Below are positions 16,799 through 30,397 of a DNA stretch of 64,000 bases, piece by piece. This stretch comes from Methylobacterium hispanicum (GTDB lineage: Bacteria > Pseudomonadota > Alphaproteobacteria > Rhizobiales > Beijerinckiaceae): contig NZ_BPQO01000015.1 of the NCBI RefSeq assembly GCF_022179285.1, positions 85,055-149,054 on the forward strand, written 5' to 3'. Both the position numbers and the translations under genes were made by a program. Position 1 is the stretch's first letter. Each line of letters starts with the position of its first letter. The notes below the pieces were generated by a model, which saw only the letters and a program-made list of their open reading frames with translations, searched no databases and was not told the origin of the DNA.

Positions 16799-19333
16799 CT
16801 ACGCCGCCACCGTGTTCCCCGCCACCCGGACCACCGCGTCGAAGGGCGGTAGCGCCGCCGGGTCGGCGGCCTCGGGCAGGCAGACGATGAGGCCGCGGCC
16901 GGCGCGCGCCGCCCGCAGGTGGGCGAGGCGCTCCTCGAAGTTGGCGGGTGCGCGCTCCTCCAGCAGGATCGCCACCACGAGGATGTCCGGCTCCCGGACG
17001 AGGCAGCGGGCGAGATCGATGGCGACGCGCTCGCGCGGGCCCGGCGCACCCTCGGCCAGGGCGCCCGTCGCGGCGGGGTCGATCCGGCTGTCCAGGCCGA
17101 GCCGGTAGACCGCGTCCTCCAGGCCCTCCTCCGCCAGGACGCGGCGCACGAGCGCGCGCACCCGCCGCTCGGCGCCGGCCTCGCCGTAGCTGATCCGGCC
17201 GAACAGCAGGTTCTCCTCCAGGCTCGCGGCCGGGTTGACCCGGGCGGGGTCGTGGAACTCCACCGCGCCGCGCAAGGGGGCGGGCAGCATCCGCGCGAAG
17301 GCGTGGCGCGCGCCCACGATGCGCGCTTCCAGCGCCGCGTCGATCAGGCCGAAGCGGTGGCGGGTCTCGTTGTAGCGCAGCGCCAGGCCGATCAGCGCCT
17401 CGCGGTCGCGGTGCCCCGCGGGGCCGCGGCGCAGGATGGCGTCGGTCTGGCGGGCGACCAGATCCTCGAAGAAGCCGCGCTCGGCCGCCGGGAAGAGCGA
17501 GAAGGCGTCGAAGAGCGGGTGGTCGGCCGGCAGGTCGGCGAAGATCTCGACCGAGTTGCGGGCGACCGCGAGCCCGATCTCGGTGAGCGGGCGGGTCAGC
17601 CCCTCCGCCTCCAGCACCGCCCGCAGGTAGGGCTGGCGCGCCAGCCGCGCCGGGGCGAAGGCGGGGCCGACGGCCTCGCCGAACAGGATGTTCTCGGCCA
17701 GATCCGCCTGATGGTTGTAGAGCGCCGGGTCGAAGGGCTCGACGAGGCGCTCGGCCTGCTCGGCCCGCAGCCGCGCGCGCACGCTCGCCCGCGCCGCCAC
17801 CACGGCGCTGGCGAGCTCCGGGTCGGCGGCGGAATCCACCCGCCCGGTCAGCCCGCGGGCGTACACGAAGGCGTCGAGCCCGGTGAGCCCGAGGATCTCC
17901 GCGAAGCCGGCGGCGTCCGGCGCCCGCTCCGCGCCGTAGAGCAGGTTCTGGCGGAGCGATCCCTCGACCAGGATCGCCTCGCCCGAGGCGTAGGCGATGC
18001 GGCGCGCCCGCTCGCCCGGGTCGAAGGCGCGCAGGTCCTGGCCCGCGAAGGTGACGGCGCCCGCGCTCGGCTCGACCTGGCCCGCGAGAACTGCCGCGAG
18101 CACGCGGGCGCCGCCGCCGCGCCCGCCCGCGATCGCCACGTGGCCGGGCATCGCGAGCGCGACGTCCACGCCCGCGAGGCGCTCGCCGGTCGCCGCGTCG
18201 AAGGCGCCGACGCCCTGGGCCACGAGCGGGCCGGAGCCGGGCAGCGGCGGCCGCTCGGCCGCCGGCCGGATCCCGGACCGCGTGCGCAGGGAGGCGACCG
18301 AGCGGGCGATGTCGCGGAAGGCCGGCACGAGGGCGTCGCGCAGGGCCCAGAGGTCGAGGGCGGCGGCGAGCAGCACGGCGGCGAGCGCGAAGCCGCCCAC
18401 GGCGGCCGCGAGCGCGGCCGGATCGACGGGTTGCGCGGGCGGCGTGCCGGGCCCGCCGCCGCGCCAGAGCGCGGTGCCGACCGCGAGTGCGGGCAGCAGC
18501 ACCGCGAGCGCCACCGCGGGGGCGCGGGCGTAGGCGAGGCGCGCTTCCGCCTCGCCGAGCCGGTCGCGCCCGCGCCGCACCTTGGCGGCGAGCCGCGCCC
18601 GCTCCAGCGAGGCCGCCCCGTGCCGGCGGATCGCGGGCAGGCGGCGCACGAGGTCCACGAGCGTGTGCTGCGCCGTCGCGCCCGCCTCCTGGCGCAGGGC
18701 GCTGCGGCGCCGGGTGCGGGCGAGGATCAGAGCGTGGGCGAGGCCGAGCGCGACGAGCCCGATCCCCGCCACGGGCACGAGGCGCGGGGCGGCGAGCGCC
18801 GCGAGGGCGAGGCTGAGCAGGGCCGCGCCCGCCGCGAATCCCGGCAGGACCAGGCCGACCGCGAGCAGCCCGTCGAGCTGGGCGAGCGTCCGGCCGCTGA
18901 GGTCGGCGAGCCCGCGCGCCTCCTCGCGGGCGCCCGCGGGCGCCTCGAGGATGGCCTCGGTCACCGCCCCGCGCAGGCGCCCCGTCGCCCGCGCCTGGGC
19001 GGAGAAGCAGAGCCGTGCCACGATCCAGCCGATCCCGGCGAGCGCCAGCGCCGTGCCGGCGAGGGACAGGAAGGCGGCGAGTTCGAGCTGGGGCGGCGTC
19101 AGGAGCCAGCCCGGCGCCAGGACGAGGTCCGGCCGCGTATCCTGCAACGGGACCACGACGCGCAGGAAGGGGAGGACGGCCGCCTCGTCGCGCAGCATCG
19201 TGGCCAAGAGGTCGCGCAGGCAGAGCAGGGCCAGGGCGCAGAGCGGCGCGCCGGCCCCCAGTCCGAGCGCCAGGGCCGCGGCGTGCTGGCGCCGGGCGGC
19301 GCGCCAGCTCAGGTGGATCGGGTCCGATTCCAT
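16799..19333 (-). CDS. ABC-transporter-like protein with degenerate ATPase motifs
   Basis: An 844-residue protein. Residues about 20-330 hold around six hydrophobic segments like an ABC exporter membrane domain. The rest resembles duplicated ATP-binding domains, but the motifs are eroded: the Walker A position reads GGRGGGARV without the GK(S/T), the signature motif is replaced by PGPRERVAI before DLARCLVREPDILVV, and the Walker B acidic residue is weak. A first insert keeps LRQNLLYG and a later one LEENLLFG, typical Q-loop-side phrases. It likely no longer hydrolyses ATP in the usual way. The start at 19333 (MESDPIHL) has GAGG upstream. The role is unknown; it is read as a family known in Rhizobiales. 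Confidence 0.7.
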   Translation of the reverse strand: MESDPIHLSWRAARRQHAAALALGLGAGAPLCALALLCLRDLLATMLRDEAAVLPFLRVVVPLQDTRPDLVLAPGWLLTPPQLELAAFLSLAGTALALAGIGWIVARLCFSAQARATGRLRGAVTEAILEAPAGAREEARGLADLSGRTLAQLDGLLAVGLVLPGFAAGAALLSLALAALAAPRLVPVAGIGLVALGLAHALILARTRRRSALRQEAGATAQHTLVDLVRRLPAIRRHGAASLERARLAAKVRRGRDRLGEAEARLAYARAPAVALAVLLPALAVGTALWRGGGPGTPPAQPVDPAALAAAVGGFALAAVLLAAALDLWALRDALVPAFRDIARSVASLRTRSGIRPAAERPPLPGSGPLVAQGVGAFDAATGERLAGVDVALAMPGHVAIAGGRGGGARVLAAVLAGQVEPSAGAVTFAGQDLRAFDPGERARRIAYASGEAILVEGSLRQNLLYGAERAPDAAGFAEILGLTGLDAFVYARGLTGRVDSAADPELASAVVAARASVRARLRAEQAERLVEPFDPALYNHQADLAENILFGEAVGPAFAPARLARQPYLRAVLEAEGLTRPLTEIGLAVARNSVEIFADLPADHPLFDAFSLFPAAERGFFEDLVARQTDAILRRGPAGHRDREALIGLALRYNETRHRFGLIDAALEARIVGARHAFARMLPAPLRGAVEFHDPARVNPAASLEENLLFGRISYGEAGAERRVRALVRRVLAEEGLEDAVYRLGLDSRIDPAATGALAEGAPGPRERVAIDLARCLVREPDILVVAILLEERAPANFEERLAHLRAARAGRGLIVCLPEAADPAALPPFDAVVRVAGNTVAA

Positions 19334-19697
19334 GCCGCCTCGTTGCTGCCCGCCCACGGTGCCGGATCAAACCTCCGGTCCCCCGATCCGCGCATAGTGG
19401 ACCCGGCGCGCGCGGCAAAGCGCGGCAGCACACCCTCGGGCGCAGAGGGAGTAGGCGAAGGGGTCGGGAAAGCCCGCGCGCTGGAATTTTTCGCATTCCA
19501 GGCCGCAGCGCGCCGCGGTCGCATTGCCGGCCCGGCCCCCGTGCCCTCTCTTCTGCTGCGGCGCGGGCCGGCACTGCCCCGCCGACCGGTACGCGGCCAG
19601 TCGAAGAACGGACCGATCGTTTGACGCAGCCAGGACCCTGGACCGGAGAGCCGACCGGCGCGACGGTGGGCGCGTTCCCGACGCGGAAGGAGGGCTG
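19334..19697. other. 364-bp divergent region upstream of the respiratory operon
   Basis: No gene seen. It must hold the promoter for the act-cox operon. An inverted repeat, TGGAAT-N7-ATTCCA, lies at about 19482-19500 and could be an operator or hairpin. The far end (19685-19691) carries the ribosome-binding AAGGAGG for actA. Confidence 0.45.
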
Positions 19698-20353
19698 ATG
19701 GCGCAGCTCTTCACGCCCGGCGCGGACGCGATCTACCGCCTCGTCCTCCTCACCGGGGTCGCGTGCCTGGCGGGTGTGCCGATCGTGGCGGCCGGCATCG
19801 TGCGCTCGGACTACGTGACGGGCGTCGGGATCGCGCCCCAGCAGCCGGTGCCGTTCAGCCACAAGCACCATTCGGGCGAGCTCGGCATCGATTGCCGCTA
19901 CTGCCACACGACGGTGGAGAAGGAGGCGACCGCCGGCCTCCCGCCGACCCATACCTGCATGACCTGCCATTCCCAGGTCTGGTCGGGCTCGGACATGCTG
20001 AAGCCCGTGCGCGACAGCTATGCCAGCGGCGAGCCGCTGCAATGGCGGCGCCTGAACAAGTTGCCGTCCTACGTGTACTACAATCACTCGGTCCACGTGA
20101 CGAAGGGCATCGGCTGCTCCACCTGCCACGGCGAGGTCACGGCCATGCAGATGACCTACCGGGCCAACGCCTTCGAGATGGGCTTCTGCCTCGACTGCCA
20201 CCGCAACCCGGAGAAGTACGTCCGCACCCCCGATCAGGTCTGGAACATGACGTGGAGCCCGCCCCCGAACCAGGCGACGCTCGGCCCGCAGCTCGTGGCG
20301 CAGAACCACATCCGCGGCGGCCAGCGCCTGATGGAATGCGGGATCTGCCACCG

Positions 20354-20357
<4 letters not shown>
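19698..20357 (+). CDS. actA: alternative complex III subunit A, pentaheme cytochrome c
   Basis: A 219-residue protein with one N-terminal membrane anchor (about 14-34) and five CxxCH heme sites: CRYCH, CMTCH, CSTCH, CLDCH and CGICH. Conserved FSHKHH near the start of the mature part gives a distal heme ligand. This matches ActA, the pentaheme subunit of alternative complex III, a quinol:cytochrome c oxidoreductase unrelated to the bc1 complex. A strong AAGGAGG precedes the ATG by six bases. It is the first gene of an operon and overlaps actB by 4 bp. Confidence 0.93.
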
Positions 20358-23326
<2,969 letters not shown>

Positions 23327-23329
23327 GGC

Positions 23330-25336
23330 GTGGCCGGCGCGAGCCTGATCCCCCCGGGCGAGACCCTTGCCGGCATCGGCCGCGCGGTCACCGCCGTGCC
23401 GATCCGCCACCCGCTCAACCGCCGCTGGTGGATCGCCTTCGCGGGGGCGATGGCTCTGCTCGCGGTCTTCGCCGTCGCCCTGTTCTGGCTGCTCTTCGAA
23501 GGGGTCGGCGTCTGGGGCAACAACAACGCCGTCGTCTGGGCGCTCGACATCGCGAGCTACGACTGGTGGATCGGGGCGGCCTGCGGCAGCCTGCTCGTCT
23601 CCGCCACGCTGCTGCTGCTCGGGGCCGAGTGGCGCGGCGCCATCAACCGGGTCGCCGAGACGGTCGCCCTGCTCTGCACCTGCGCGGCCGGGCTCTACCC
23701 GATCATCCATCTCGGCCGGCCCTGGTACTTCTACTGGAACCTGCCCTACCCGAACACCTTCTCGCTCTGGCCGCAGTTCCGCTCGGCCCTGGTCTGGGAC
23801 GCTGTCGACATCGTCTCGTTCCTCGTGGTCTGCGTGAGCCTCTGGTATGTCGGGCTGCTCCCCGATCTCGCGGCTCTGCGCGACCGCGCCTTCACGGAGG
23901 CGATGCGCCAGCGCGAGGCGCGCGCCCTGACCCGCGGCCTCGCGATGATGCGGGCGCGGACCTACGGCCTGCTCGCCTCCGGCTGGCGGGGCTCGGCCGC
24001 CCACTGGCAGCTCTGGCTGCAGGGCTACCGCACCATCGCGCTGCTCGGCGTGATGCTGGTGGTCTGCGTGCAGACCGGCGCCTCGGTGATGTTCGCCGGC
24101 TCCGTGATGCCGGGCTGGCACGACACCATCCTGCCCGTCACCTTCCTGGTGAACGCGGTCTTTTCCGGCGTCGGGCTGACCGGCGCGATCGTGGTGCTGA
24201 TCCGGGCGGTCTACGGCCTCGACGGGCTCGTCACGGAGCGCCATCTCGGCCTGATCGCCCGGCTCCTGCTCGGCCTCGGCTGCGCCAGCCTCTACTGCTA
24301 CGCCACCGAGTTCTTCTCGACCGCGCTGCACGGCGATCCCTACGAGCGCGGCGTGCTCGCCCGCCGCGTCACCGGCGAGCACGCCGCCGCCTTCTGGACG
24401 GTGCTCGTCTGCCTGCTCCTGCCCGCGCAGGTGTTCTGGTCGACGCGGGCGCGGCGCGCGCCGCTCGCCGTCGCGGGCGTCGGCATCCTCGTGGCGGTCG
24501 GGGCCTATGCCGACCACGTGATGGTGCTGCTCGTCACCCTCGGCCAGAACTTCCTACCCGCCGCCCACGAGCCCTTCCGGGAGACGGTCTGGGGCATCGC
24601 GACCTTCGCGGGCTCGGTCGGCCTGTTCCTCGTGCTGCTGCTGCTGTTCCTGCGCTACCTGCCCGCGGTCTCGATCACCGAGACGCGCCGCCTCGCGCTC
24701 GCGGCCGGCGCCCGGACCGGGCGCGAGACCGCCTCGGACCGGCCCGAGCCGGACCCGGAGGCGATGGAGCCCGGCACCCCGCTCTGGGGCATCAGCGCGC
24801 GCTTTGCCACGGAAGCCGAACTCGCCGCCGCCGCGCAGGCGGTGGCCAGCCTCACGGCCGCCCGCAACGGTGGCGACGTCCATCTCGACGGGCACGGACC
24901 GGTGCCGATGCCGCGCGTCACCCGCGCGCTCGGGCTGGAGGGGCGCACGATCCGGCCCTACGCGCTCGGCGGAGCCCTCCTCGGCGGGCTCGGCTTCTAC
25001 GGGATGTGCGTCTACGCCAGCGCCTACCACTACGTCTTCCTGATCGGCGGGCGGCCGCGCTTCTCCTGGCCCTCCTTCGTGGTGCCGAGCTTCGCCTTCG
25101 CGATGATGAGCGGGGTGGTGGCGATCCACCTCGCCCTGCTGGTGCTGAACCGGCTGCCGCGCCTGAACCACCCGGCCTTCAACATCCCGGGCTTCCTGCG
25201 CGCGAGCGAGGACCGCTTCTTCCTCTCGGTGCAGGCCCAAGGGGAGGGCTTCGAGGTGGAGCGGATCGAGCGGCGCCTCGCCGGCCTGCCCGCGGGCGCC
25301 GGCCGCCCCCTCGAGATCCGGCGGATCCCGCGATGA
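23330..25336 (+). CDS. actC: fused alternative complex III subunits C and D (NrfD/PsrC-like + DUF3341)
   Basis: A 668-residue protein. Residues 1-about 465 are the ActC quinol-binding subunit: about ten membrane helices of the NrfD/PsrC type, with IIHLGRPWYFYW and a TGASVMFAGSVMPGWHDTI segment. After a short charged linker (about 465-485) residues to about 640 match ActD: two helices, YHYVFLIGG, SWPSFVVPSF and LNHPAFNIPGF. In most species ActC and ActD are separate genes; here they share one frame with no stop. Start is GTG at 23330, set by AAGGAGGG seven bases upstream. It overlaps actE by 4 bp. An internal ATG at 24764 could allow separate ActD synthesis. Confidence 0.88.
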   Translation: MAGASLIPPGETLAGIGRAVTAVPIRHPLNRRWWIAFAGAMALLAVFAVALFWLLFEGVGVWGNNNAVVWALDIASYDWWIGAACGSLLVSATLLLLGAEWRGAINRVAETVALLCTCAAGLYPIIHLGRPWYFYWNLPYPNTFSLWPQFRSALVWDAVDIVSFLVVCVSLWYVGLLPDLAALRDRAFTEAMRQREARALTRGLAMMRARTYGLLASGWRGSAAHWQLWLQGYRTIALLGVMLVVCVQTGASVMFAGSVMPGWHDTILPVTFLVNAVFSGVGLTGAIVVLIRAVYGLDGLVTERHLGLIARLLLGLGCASLYCYATEFFSTALHGDPYERGVLARRVTGEHAAAFWTVLVCLLLPAQVFWSTRARRAPLAVAGVGILVAVGAYADHVMVLLVTLGQNFLPAAHEPFRETVWGIATFAGSVGLFLVLLLLFLRYLPAVSITETRRLALAAGARTGRETASDRPEPDPEAMEPGTPLWGISARFATEAELAAAAQAVASLTAARNGGDVHLDGHGPVPMPRVTRALGLEGRTIRPYALGGALLGGLGFYGMCVYASAYHYVFLIGGRPRFSWPSFVVPSFAFAMMSGVVAIHLALLVLNRLPRLNHPAFNIPGFLRASEDRFFLSVQAQGEGFEVERIERRLAGLPAGAGRPLEIRRIPR

Positions 25337-25872
25337 GCCGGTTCCTCCGCCCGCTCGTCCTCGTAGGCCTGCTCGCGCCGCTCGCCGCTTGCGAGCAGGC
25401 CAACATGGCCGACCAGCCCAAGGCCCGGACCTGGGACCGCAACCCCTACTTCGCCAAGCACATGACCATGCGCGATCCGGTGCCCGGCACCGTGCCGCGG
25501 CAGGACCCGGCGGCGGCGGCACCCCAGCCCGCGACGATCACCGCCGCGCTGCTGGCGCGGGGCCGGGAGCGCTACGCCATCTTCTGCACGCCCTGTCATG
25601 GCGCCTCGGGGGATGGGCGCGGCATCGTGGTGCAGCGCGGCTTCCCGCACGCCGGCAACCTCGCCGCCGACAGGCTGCGGCAGGCCTCCGCGGCGGAGCT
25701 CTACCGCACTGTCGGCGAGGGCCACCGGGCGATGTTCGGCATGGCGCAGATGATCCCGTCCGCCGACCGCTGGGCCATCGTCGCGTACCTGCGCGCGCTC
25801 CAGCTCAGCCAGGGCGCCGAGCTGGCCGGTCTGCCGCCTGAGGACCGTGCCCGCCTGGAGGCCGCCCGATGA
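25333..25872 (+). CDS. actE: alternative complex III subunit E, monoheme cytochrome c lipoprotein
   Basis: A 179-residue protein with a lipoprotein signal (LAPLAAC, Cys20) and a single heme site CTPCHG (about 93-97), followed by a conserved G(D/Q)GRG-like turn and a distal Met in GMAQMIPSA. This fits ActE, the monoheme subunit of alternative complex III that passes electrons to the terminal oxidase. It overlaps genes on both sides by 4 bp (ATGA), in line with tight operon translation. Confidence 0.92.
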   Translation: MSRFLRPLVLVGLLAPLAACEQANMADQPKARTWDRNPYFAKHMTMRDPVPGTVPRQDPAAAAPQPATITAALLARGRERYAIFCTPCHGASGDGRGIVVQRGFPHAGNLAADRLRQASAAELYRTVGEGHRAMFGMAQMIPSADRWAIVAYLRALQLSQGAELAGLPPEDRARLEAAR

Positions 25873-26993
25873 GCCGCCCGGCGAAACGCTCCCTCGGCCG
25901 GCGGCTCGCCCGCCCGTTGCCGCTCGGCCTCGCCGGGCTGGCGCTCCTCGCGCTCGCCGTCCTCGCGGGCGGCTGGCGGGAGGCGGCGGGCGCCTACCTC
26001 GCCGCCTGGCTGGTCCTGCTCGGGCTCGCGGCCGGCGCGCTGCCCGTGGCGGTGGCGCTGGAGCGCTTCGGCCTCCGGGTGCACGACCACGGCGAGGGCG
26101 AGATCGCGCTGAGCCTGCGCCGCCTGCTCGGGCTGATGCCGGCCGCCGCGATCCTGGGCCTGCCGCTGCTCGCCGCCGCCCCGATCCTCTATCCCTGGAT
26201 CGCCGAGCCGCCCGACACGCCGCTCGGCCGGGTCTGGTTCACCTGGGCCGGCTTCTCCCTGCGGGTCCTCGCCTATCTGGGCCTCTGGGTCTGGCTCGCC
26301 GCGCGCTTCCGCGACGCGCCCACGGGCCCCGGCGACGGCCGCACCGCCGCGGGCGTCGGCCTGCACGCCCTCGTCGGCACGCTCGCGGTGACGGACCTCG
26401 TCGGCTCGCTCGATCCGCGCCTCGGCTCCAGCCTGGAGGGCATCCTGGTGCTCACCGCCTGGAGCGGCCTCGCCTTCGCGGCGGCGATCCTGCGGGCGCC
26501 CGAGGAGCCGGCGCCGGTCGGCCGCGGTCGCGCGGTCGCGGGCCAGGACCGGCTGGTGCCGCTCGCCGTGCTGCTGGCGCTCTGGGCCTACCTGCATTTC
26601 GTGCAGTTCCTGATCGTCTGGTCGGCGAACCTCCCCGACGAGGTGCGCTGGTATCTCGCCCGCGGCGGCTGGTCCGGGCGCGGCCTCGCGCTCGCGGCCG
26701 GCGCGGTCGTGCTCGCCGCAGCCCTCGCCACCCTGCGGCCCGGCCGGCCCACCACCCGGGTGCTCGCCGGCCTCGTCGTCGCGGTGCACGTCGCCGAGAT
26801 GTTCTGGCTCGTCACACCCGCCCTGCGCGACCGCTTCACCCTGACGGGAACCGACCTGCTCGCCGCCCTCGGCGTGCTCTGCCTCGCCGGGGCTTTGCGC
26901 CCGCTCGCGCGGATGCCGCATCCCTGGTGGACCCGCGGAGCAGGCACCCGCCGAGTGGACACCCGCCGAGCTGGCAAGGGGGCCTCCGCATGA
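25869..26993 (+). CDS. actF: alternative complex III subunit F, polytopic membrane protein
   Basis: A 374-residue protein with about ten hydrophobic helices, related in layout to ActC but without the NrfD motifs. Features include PILYPWIAEPPDTPLGR, a long helix pair around LHFVQFLIVWSANLPDEVRWY and the late VHVAEMFWLVTP, a pattern typical of ActF. ActF is the second large membrane subunit of the complex. The C-terminal end is Arg-rich with a repeated RR motif. It overlaps both actE and the next gene by 4 bp. Confidence 0.88.
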   Translation: MSRPAKRSLGRRLARPLPLGLAGLALLALAVLAGGWREAAGAYLAAWLVLLGLAAGALPVAVALERFGLRVHDHGEGEIALSLRRLLGLMPAAAILGLPLLAAAPILYPWIAEPPDTPLGRVWFTWAGFSLRVLAYLGLWVWLAARFRDAPTGPGDGRTAAGVGLHALVGTLAVTDLVGSLDPRLGSSLEGILVLTAWSGLAFAAAILRAPEEPAPVGRGRAVAGQDRLVPLAVLLALWAYLHFVQFLIVWSANLPDEVRWYLARGGWSGRGLALAAGAVVLAAALATLRPGRPTTRVLAGLVVAVHVAEMFWLVTPALRDRFTLTGTDLLAALGVLCLAGALRPLARMPHPWWTRGAGTRRVDTRRAGKGASA

Positions 26994-27475
26994 GCCAGGC
27001 TTCCAAGCCCCCCGGCGGCCCGGAACGGCCCGGCGGCCTGTTCCAGGCGATCCTCGCCGGCCTGGCGCCCCGGCGCCCCCCGGCGCCGGAACCCGAACCC
27101 GCGCACTGGCCCGAGGCGCCTCGTGCCGGGCCCGGCCACGAGACCGAGGACGTCGACGTCCGCCGGACCGGCCTGGTGATGGCGGGGCTCGCGCTCTCGG
27201 CCCTCGTCGCGGTCGGCCTGATGCTCTGGCTGATGCACGCCTTCACGCTGGGCCAGCGCCGCGAATGGCCCGCGCTCACCCCGCAGCAGACCGCCAAGCT
27301 CACCCCCCCGCCGCCGAACCTGCAGGCCGACCCCTACGCCGACATCGCCCGCGCGCGCGCGGCCGAGCGCGGCCGGCTCGACGGCTACGCCCTCACCGAG
27401 GCGGGCCGCGCCCGCATCCCGATCGACCGCGCCATGGAGCTGGTGACGGGCCGGCCGCTGGATCCCGCCCGATGA
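26990..27475 (+). CDS. small single-pass membrane protein between the act and cox genes
   Basis: A 161-residue protein: Pro-rich cytoplasmic N-terminus (1-58), one membrane helix (about 61-84, LVMAGLALSALVAVGLMLWLM), then a Pro-rich periplasmic part (PPPPNLQADPYAD) and a C-terminal TEAGRARIPIDRAMELV segment. The last pattern, with PxPxLQxxPxxD and IPIDRAM, is often found in small proteins encoded beside respiratory oxidases. Overlaps of 4 bp with actF and coxB mean it is made with them. It could be an assembly or linking factor of the supercomplex (inference). Confidence 0.7.
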   Translation: MSQASKPPGGPERPGGLFQAILAGLAPRRPPAPEPEPAHWPEAPRAGPGHETEDVDVRRTGLVMAGLALSALVAVGLMLWLMHAFTLGQRREWPALTPQQTAKLTPPPPNLQADPYADIARARAAERGRLDGYALTEAGRARIPIDRAMELVTGRPLDPAR

Positions 27476-28452
27476 CCCCGCACCACTCCGCCCTCGAACT
27501 CTGGCCGGCCGCGGTCTCGGCCAAGGCCGTCGAGACCGACTACCTGATCCTCGCCTTCACGGTGCTGACGCTGCTGCTCACCGTGCCGGTCTTCCTGGCG
27601 ATCACGTGGTTCGCCCTGCGCTACCGCGACGGCCAGGAAGCCGACCGCGAGCCCAGCGGCGTCCGCTCGAACCTCGTCGAGATCAGCTGGATGCTGATCC
27701 CCTTCGCGCTCACCCTGATCTTCTTCGCCTGGGGGGCGCGCCTCTTCGTGCACTCGAAGAACCCGCCGCCCGACGCCATGGTGATCGAGGCGATCGGCCG
27801 GCAGTGGATGTGGAAGTTCCAGCATCCCACCGGCCAGTCCGAGATCAACGACCTGCACGTGCCGATCAACCAGCCGGTGCGACTGCGCATCATCAGTCAG
27901 GACGTGATCCACGCCCTCTACCTGCCGGCGGTGCGCATGCAGGTGGCGGCGATCCCCGGCCGCACCACCGAGCTGTGGTTCAAGGCTGACCGGGCCGGCA
28001 CCTTCCACCTCTACTGCTCGGAATATTGCGGCACCGACCACTCGCTGATGGAGGGCCGGATCACCTTCATGGAGCCGGGCGACTACCAGGAATGGCTGAC
28101 CCACGGCGGCGCGCAGCAATCCGGCCCCGCGGCGGGGCTCGCGGTCTACAACGCCTACGGCTGCGGCACCTGCCACAACGCCGATTCGCAGATCCGCGCC
28201 CCGCGGCTCGCCGGCCTCTACGGGCGGGAGGTGAGGCTCGCGGACGGCACCACCCGGATCGCCGACGACACCTATCTGCGCGAAAAGATCCTGAATCCCA
28301 ACGGCAACCGGCTGGCCGAGGGCTACAAGCAGATCATGCCGAGCTACGCCGGCAAGATCCCGGACGACGACCTCACCCGCCTGATCAACTACCTCAAATC
28401 CGACATGCGCGCCGCCGCGGGCGACCCCGCCGCGCAGGGAGGTACGCGATGA
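27472..28452 (+). CDS. coxB: cytochrome c oxidase subunit II with fused cytochrome c domain (caa3 type)
   Basis: A 326-residue protein. Two membrane helices (about 25-47 and 70-90) precede the cupredoxin domain. CuA ligands are intact: His147 (QDVIHALYLP) and CSEYCGTDHSLM with Cys182, Cys186, His190 and Met193. A C-terminal cytochrome c domain follows, with CGTCH (231-235) and a Met ligand in QIMPSYAG. The fusion marks a caa3-type oxidase that accepts electrons directly, here plausibly from ActE. A 265-bp gap filled by a palindromic element separates it from coxA. Confidence 0.95.
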   Translation: MTPHHSALELWPAAVSAKAVETDYLILAFTVLTLLLTVPVFLAITWFALRYRDGQEADREPSGVRSNLVEISWMLIPFALTLIFFAWGARLFVHSKNPPPDAMVIEAIGRQWMWKFQHPTGQSEINDLHVPINQPVRLRIISQDVIHALYLPAVRMQVAAIPGRTTELWFKADRAGTFHLYCSEYCGTDHSLMEGRITFMEPGDYQEWLTHGGAQQSGPAAGLAVYNAYGCGTCHNADSQIRAPRLAGLYGREVRLADGTTRIADDTYLREKILNPNGNRLAEGYKQIMPSYAGKIPDDDLTRLINYLKSDMRAAAGDPAAQGGTR

Positions 28453-28499
28453 TGCCGTTTCCGTCCGATCCCTTTGCCGCCGCCACAACAGATGAAGCA

Positions 28500-28678
28500 C
28501 CGCCCTTTTCCCGGACGCCTGGAACGCAGTGGACGGTGATCCGGGATCCAGCGAATGAAGGGCCGCGCAGCGGTGCGATCTCCCTGCGGCGTTGCAGGAT
28601 TCGGACGCTTCGCGACGTCTCGTGCTGGGTCCCGGGTCGCATTCCGCTGGCGCTCCATGCGCCCGGGAAAAGGGCGGT
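28500..28678. repeat. palindromic repeat element between coxB and coxA
   Basis: Two arms of about 50 bp, 28500-28550 and 28628-28678, are imperfect inverted copies; the outer 15 bases (CCGCCCTTTTCCCGG) match exactly and most of the rest aligns with a single 1-base gap. The 77-bp centre has no gene. The layout resembles a dispersed palindromic (RIME- or MITE-like) intergenic element of Rhizobiales. It interrupts an operon whose other genes are nearly all overlapping. Confidence 0.7.
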
Positions 28679-28717
28679 GTGCCAATCAGAACCGCGGCGT
28701 GTCCCAGGAGACCGGCC

Positions 28718-30393
<1,676 letters not shown>

Positions 30394-30397
<4 letters not shown>

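Noticed and set aside
13959..19600. Very long open frames on the opposite strands of the OmpA-like and ABC-like genes
   Set aside because: They are Arg/Gly/Ala/Pro-rich mirror products of GC-rich coding DNA, with no domains or ribosome-binding sites.
28453..28717. A small gene between coxB and coxA
   Set aside because: The gap is made of the two arms and core of a palindromic element and no frame has a good start and coding-like codon use.
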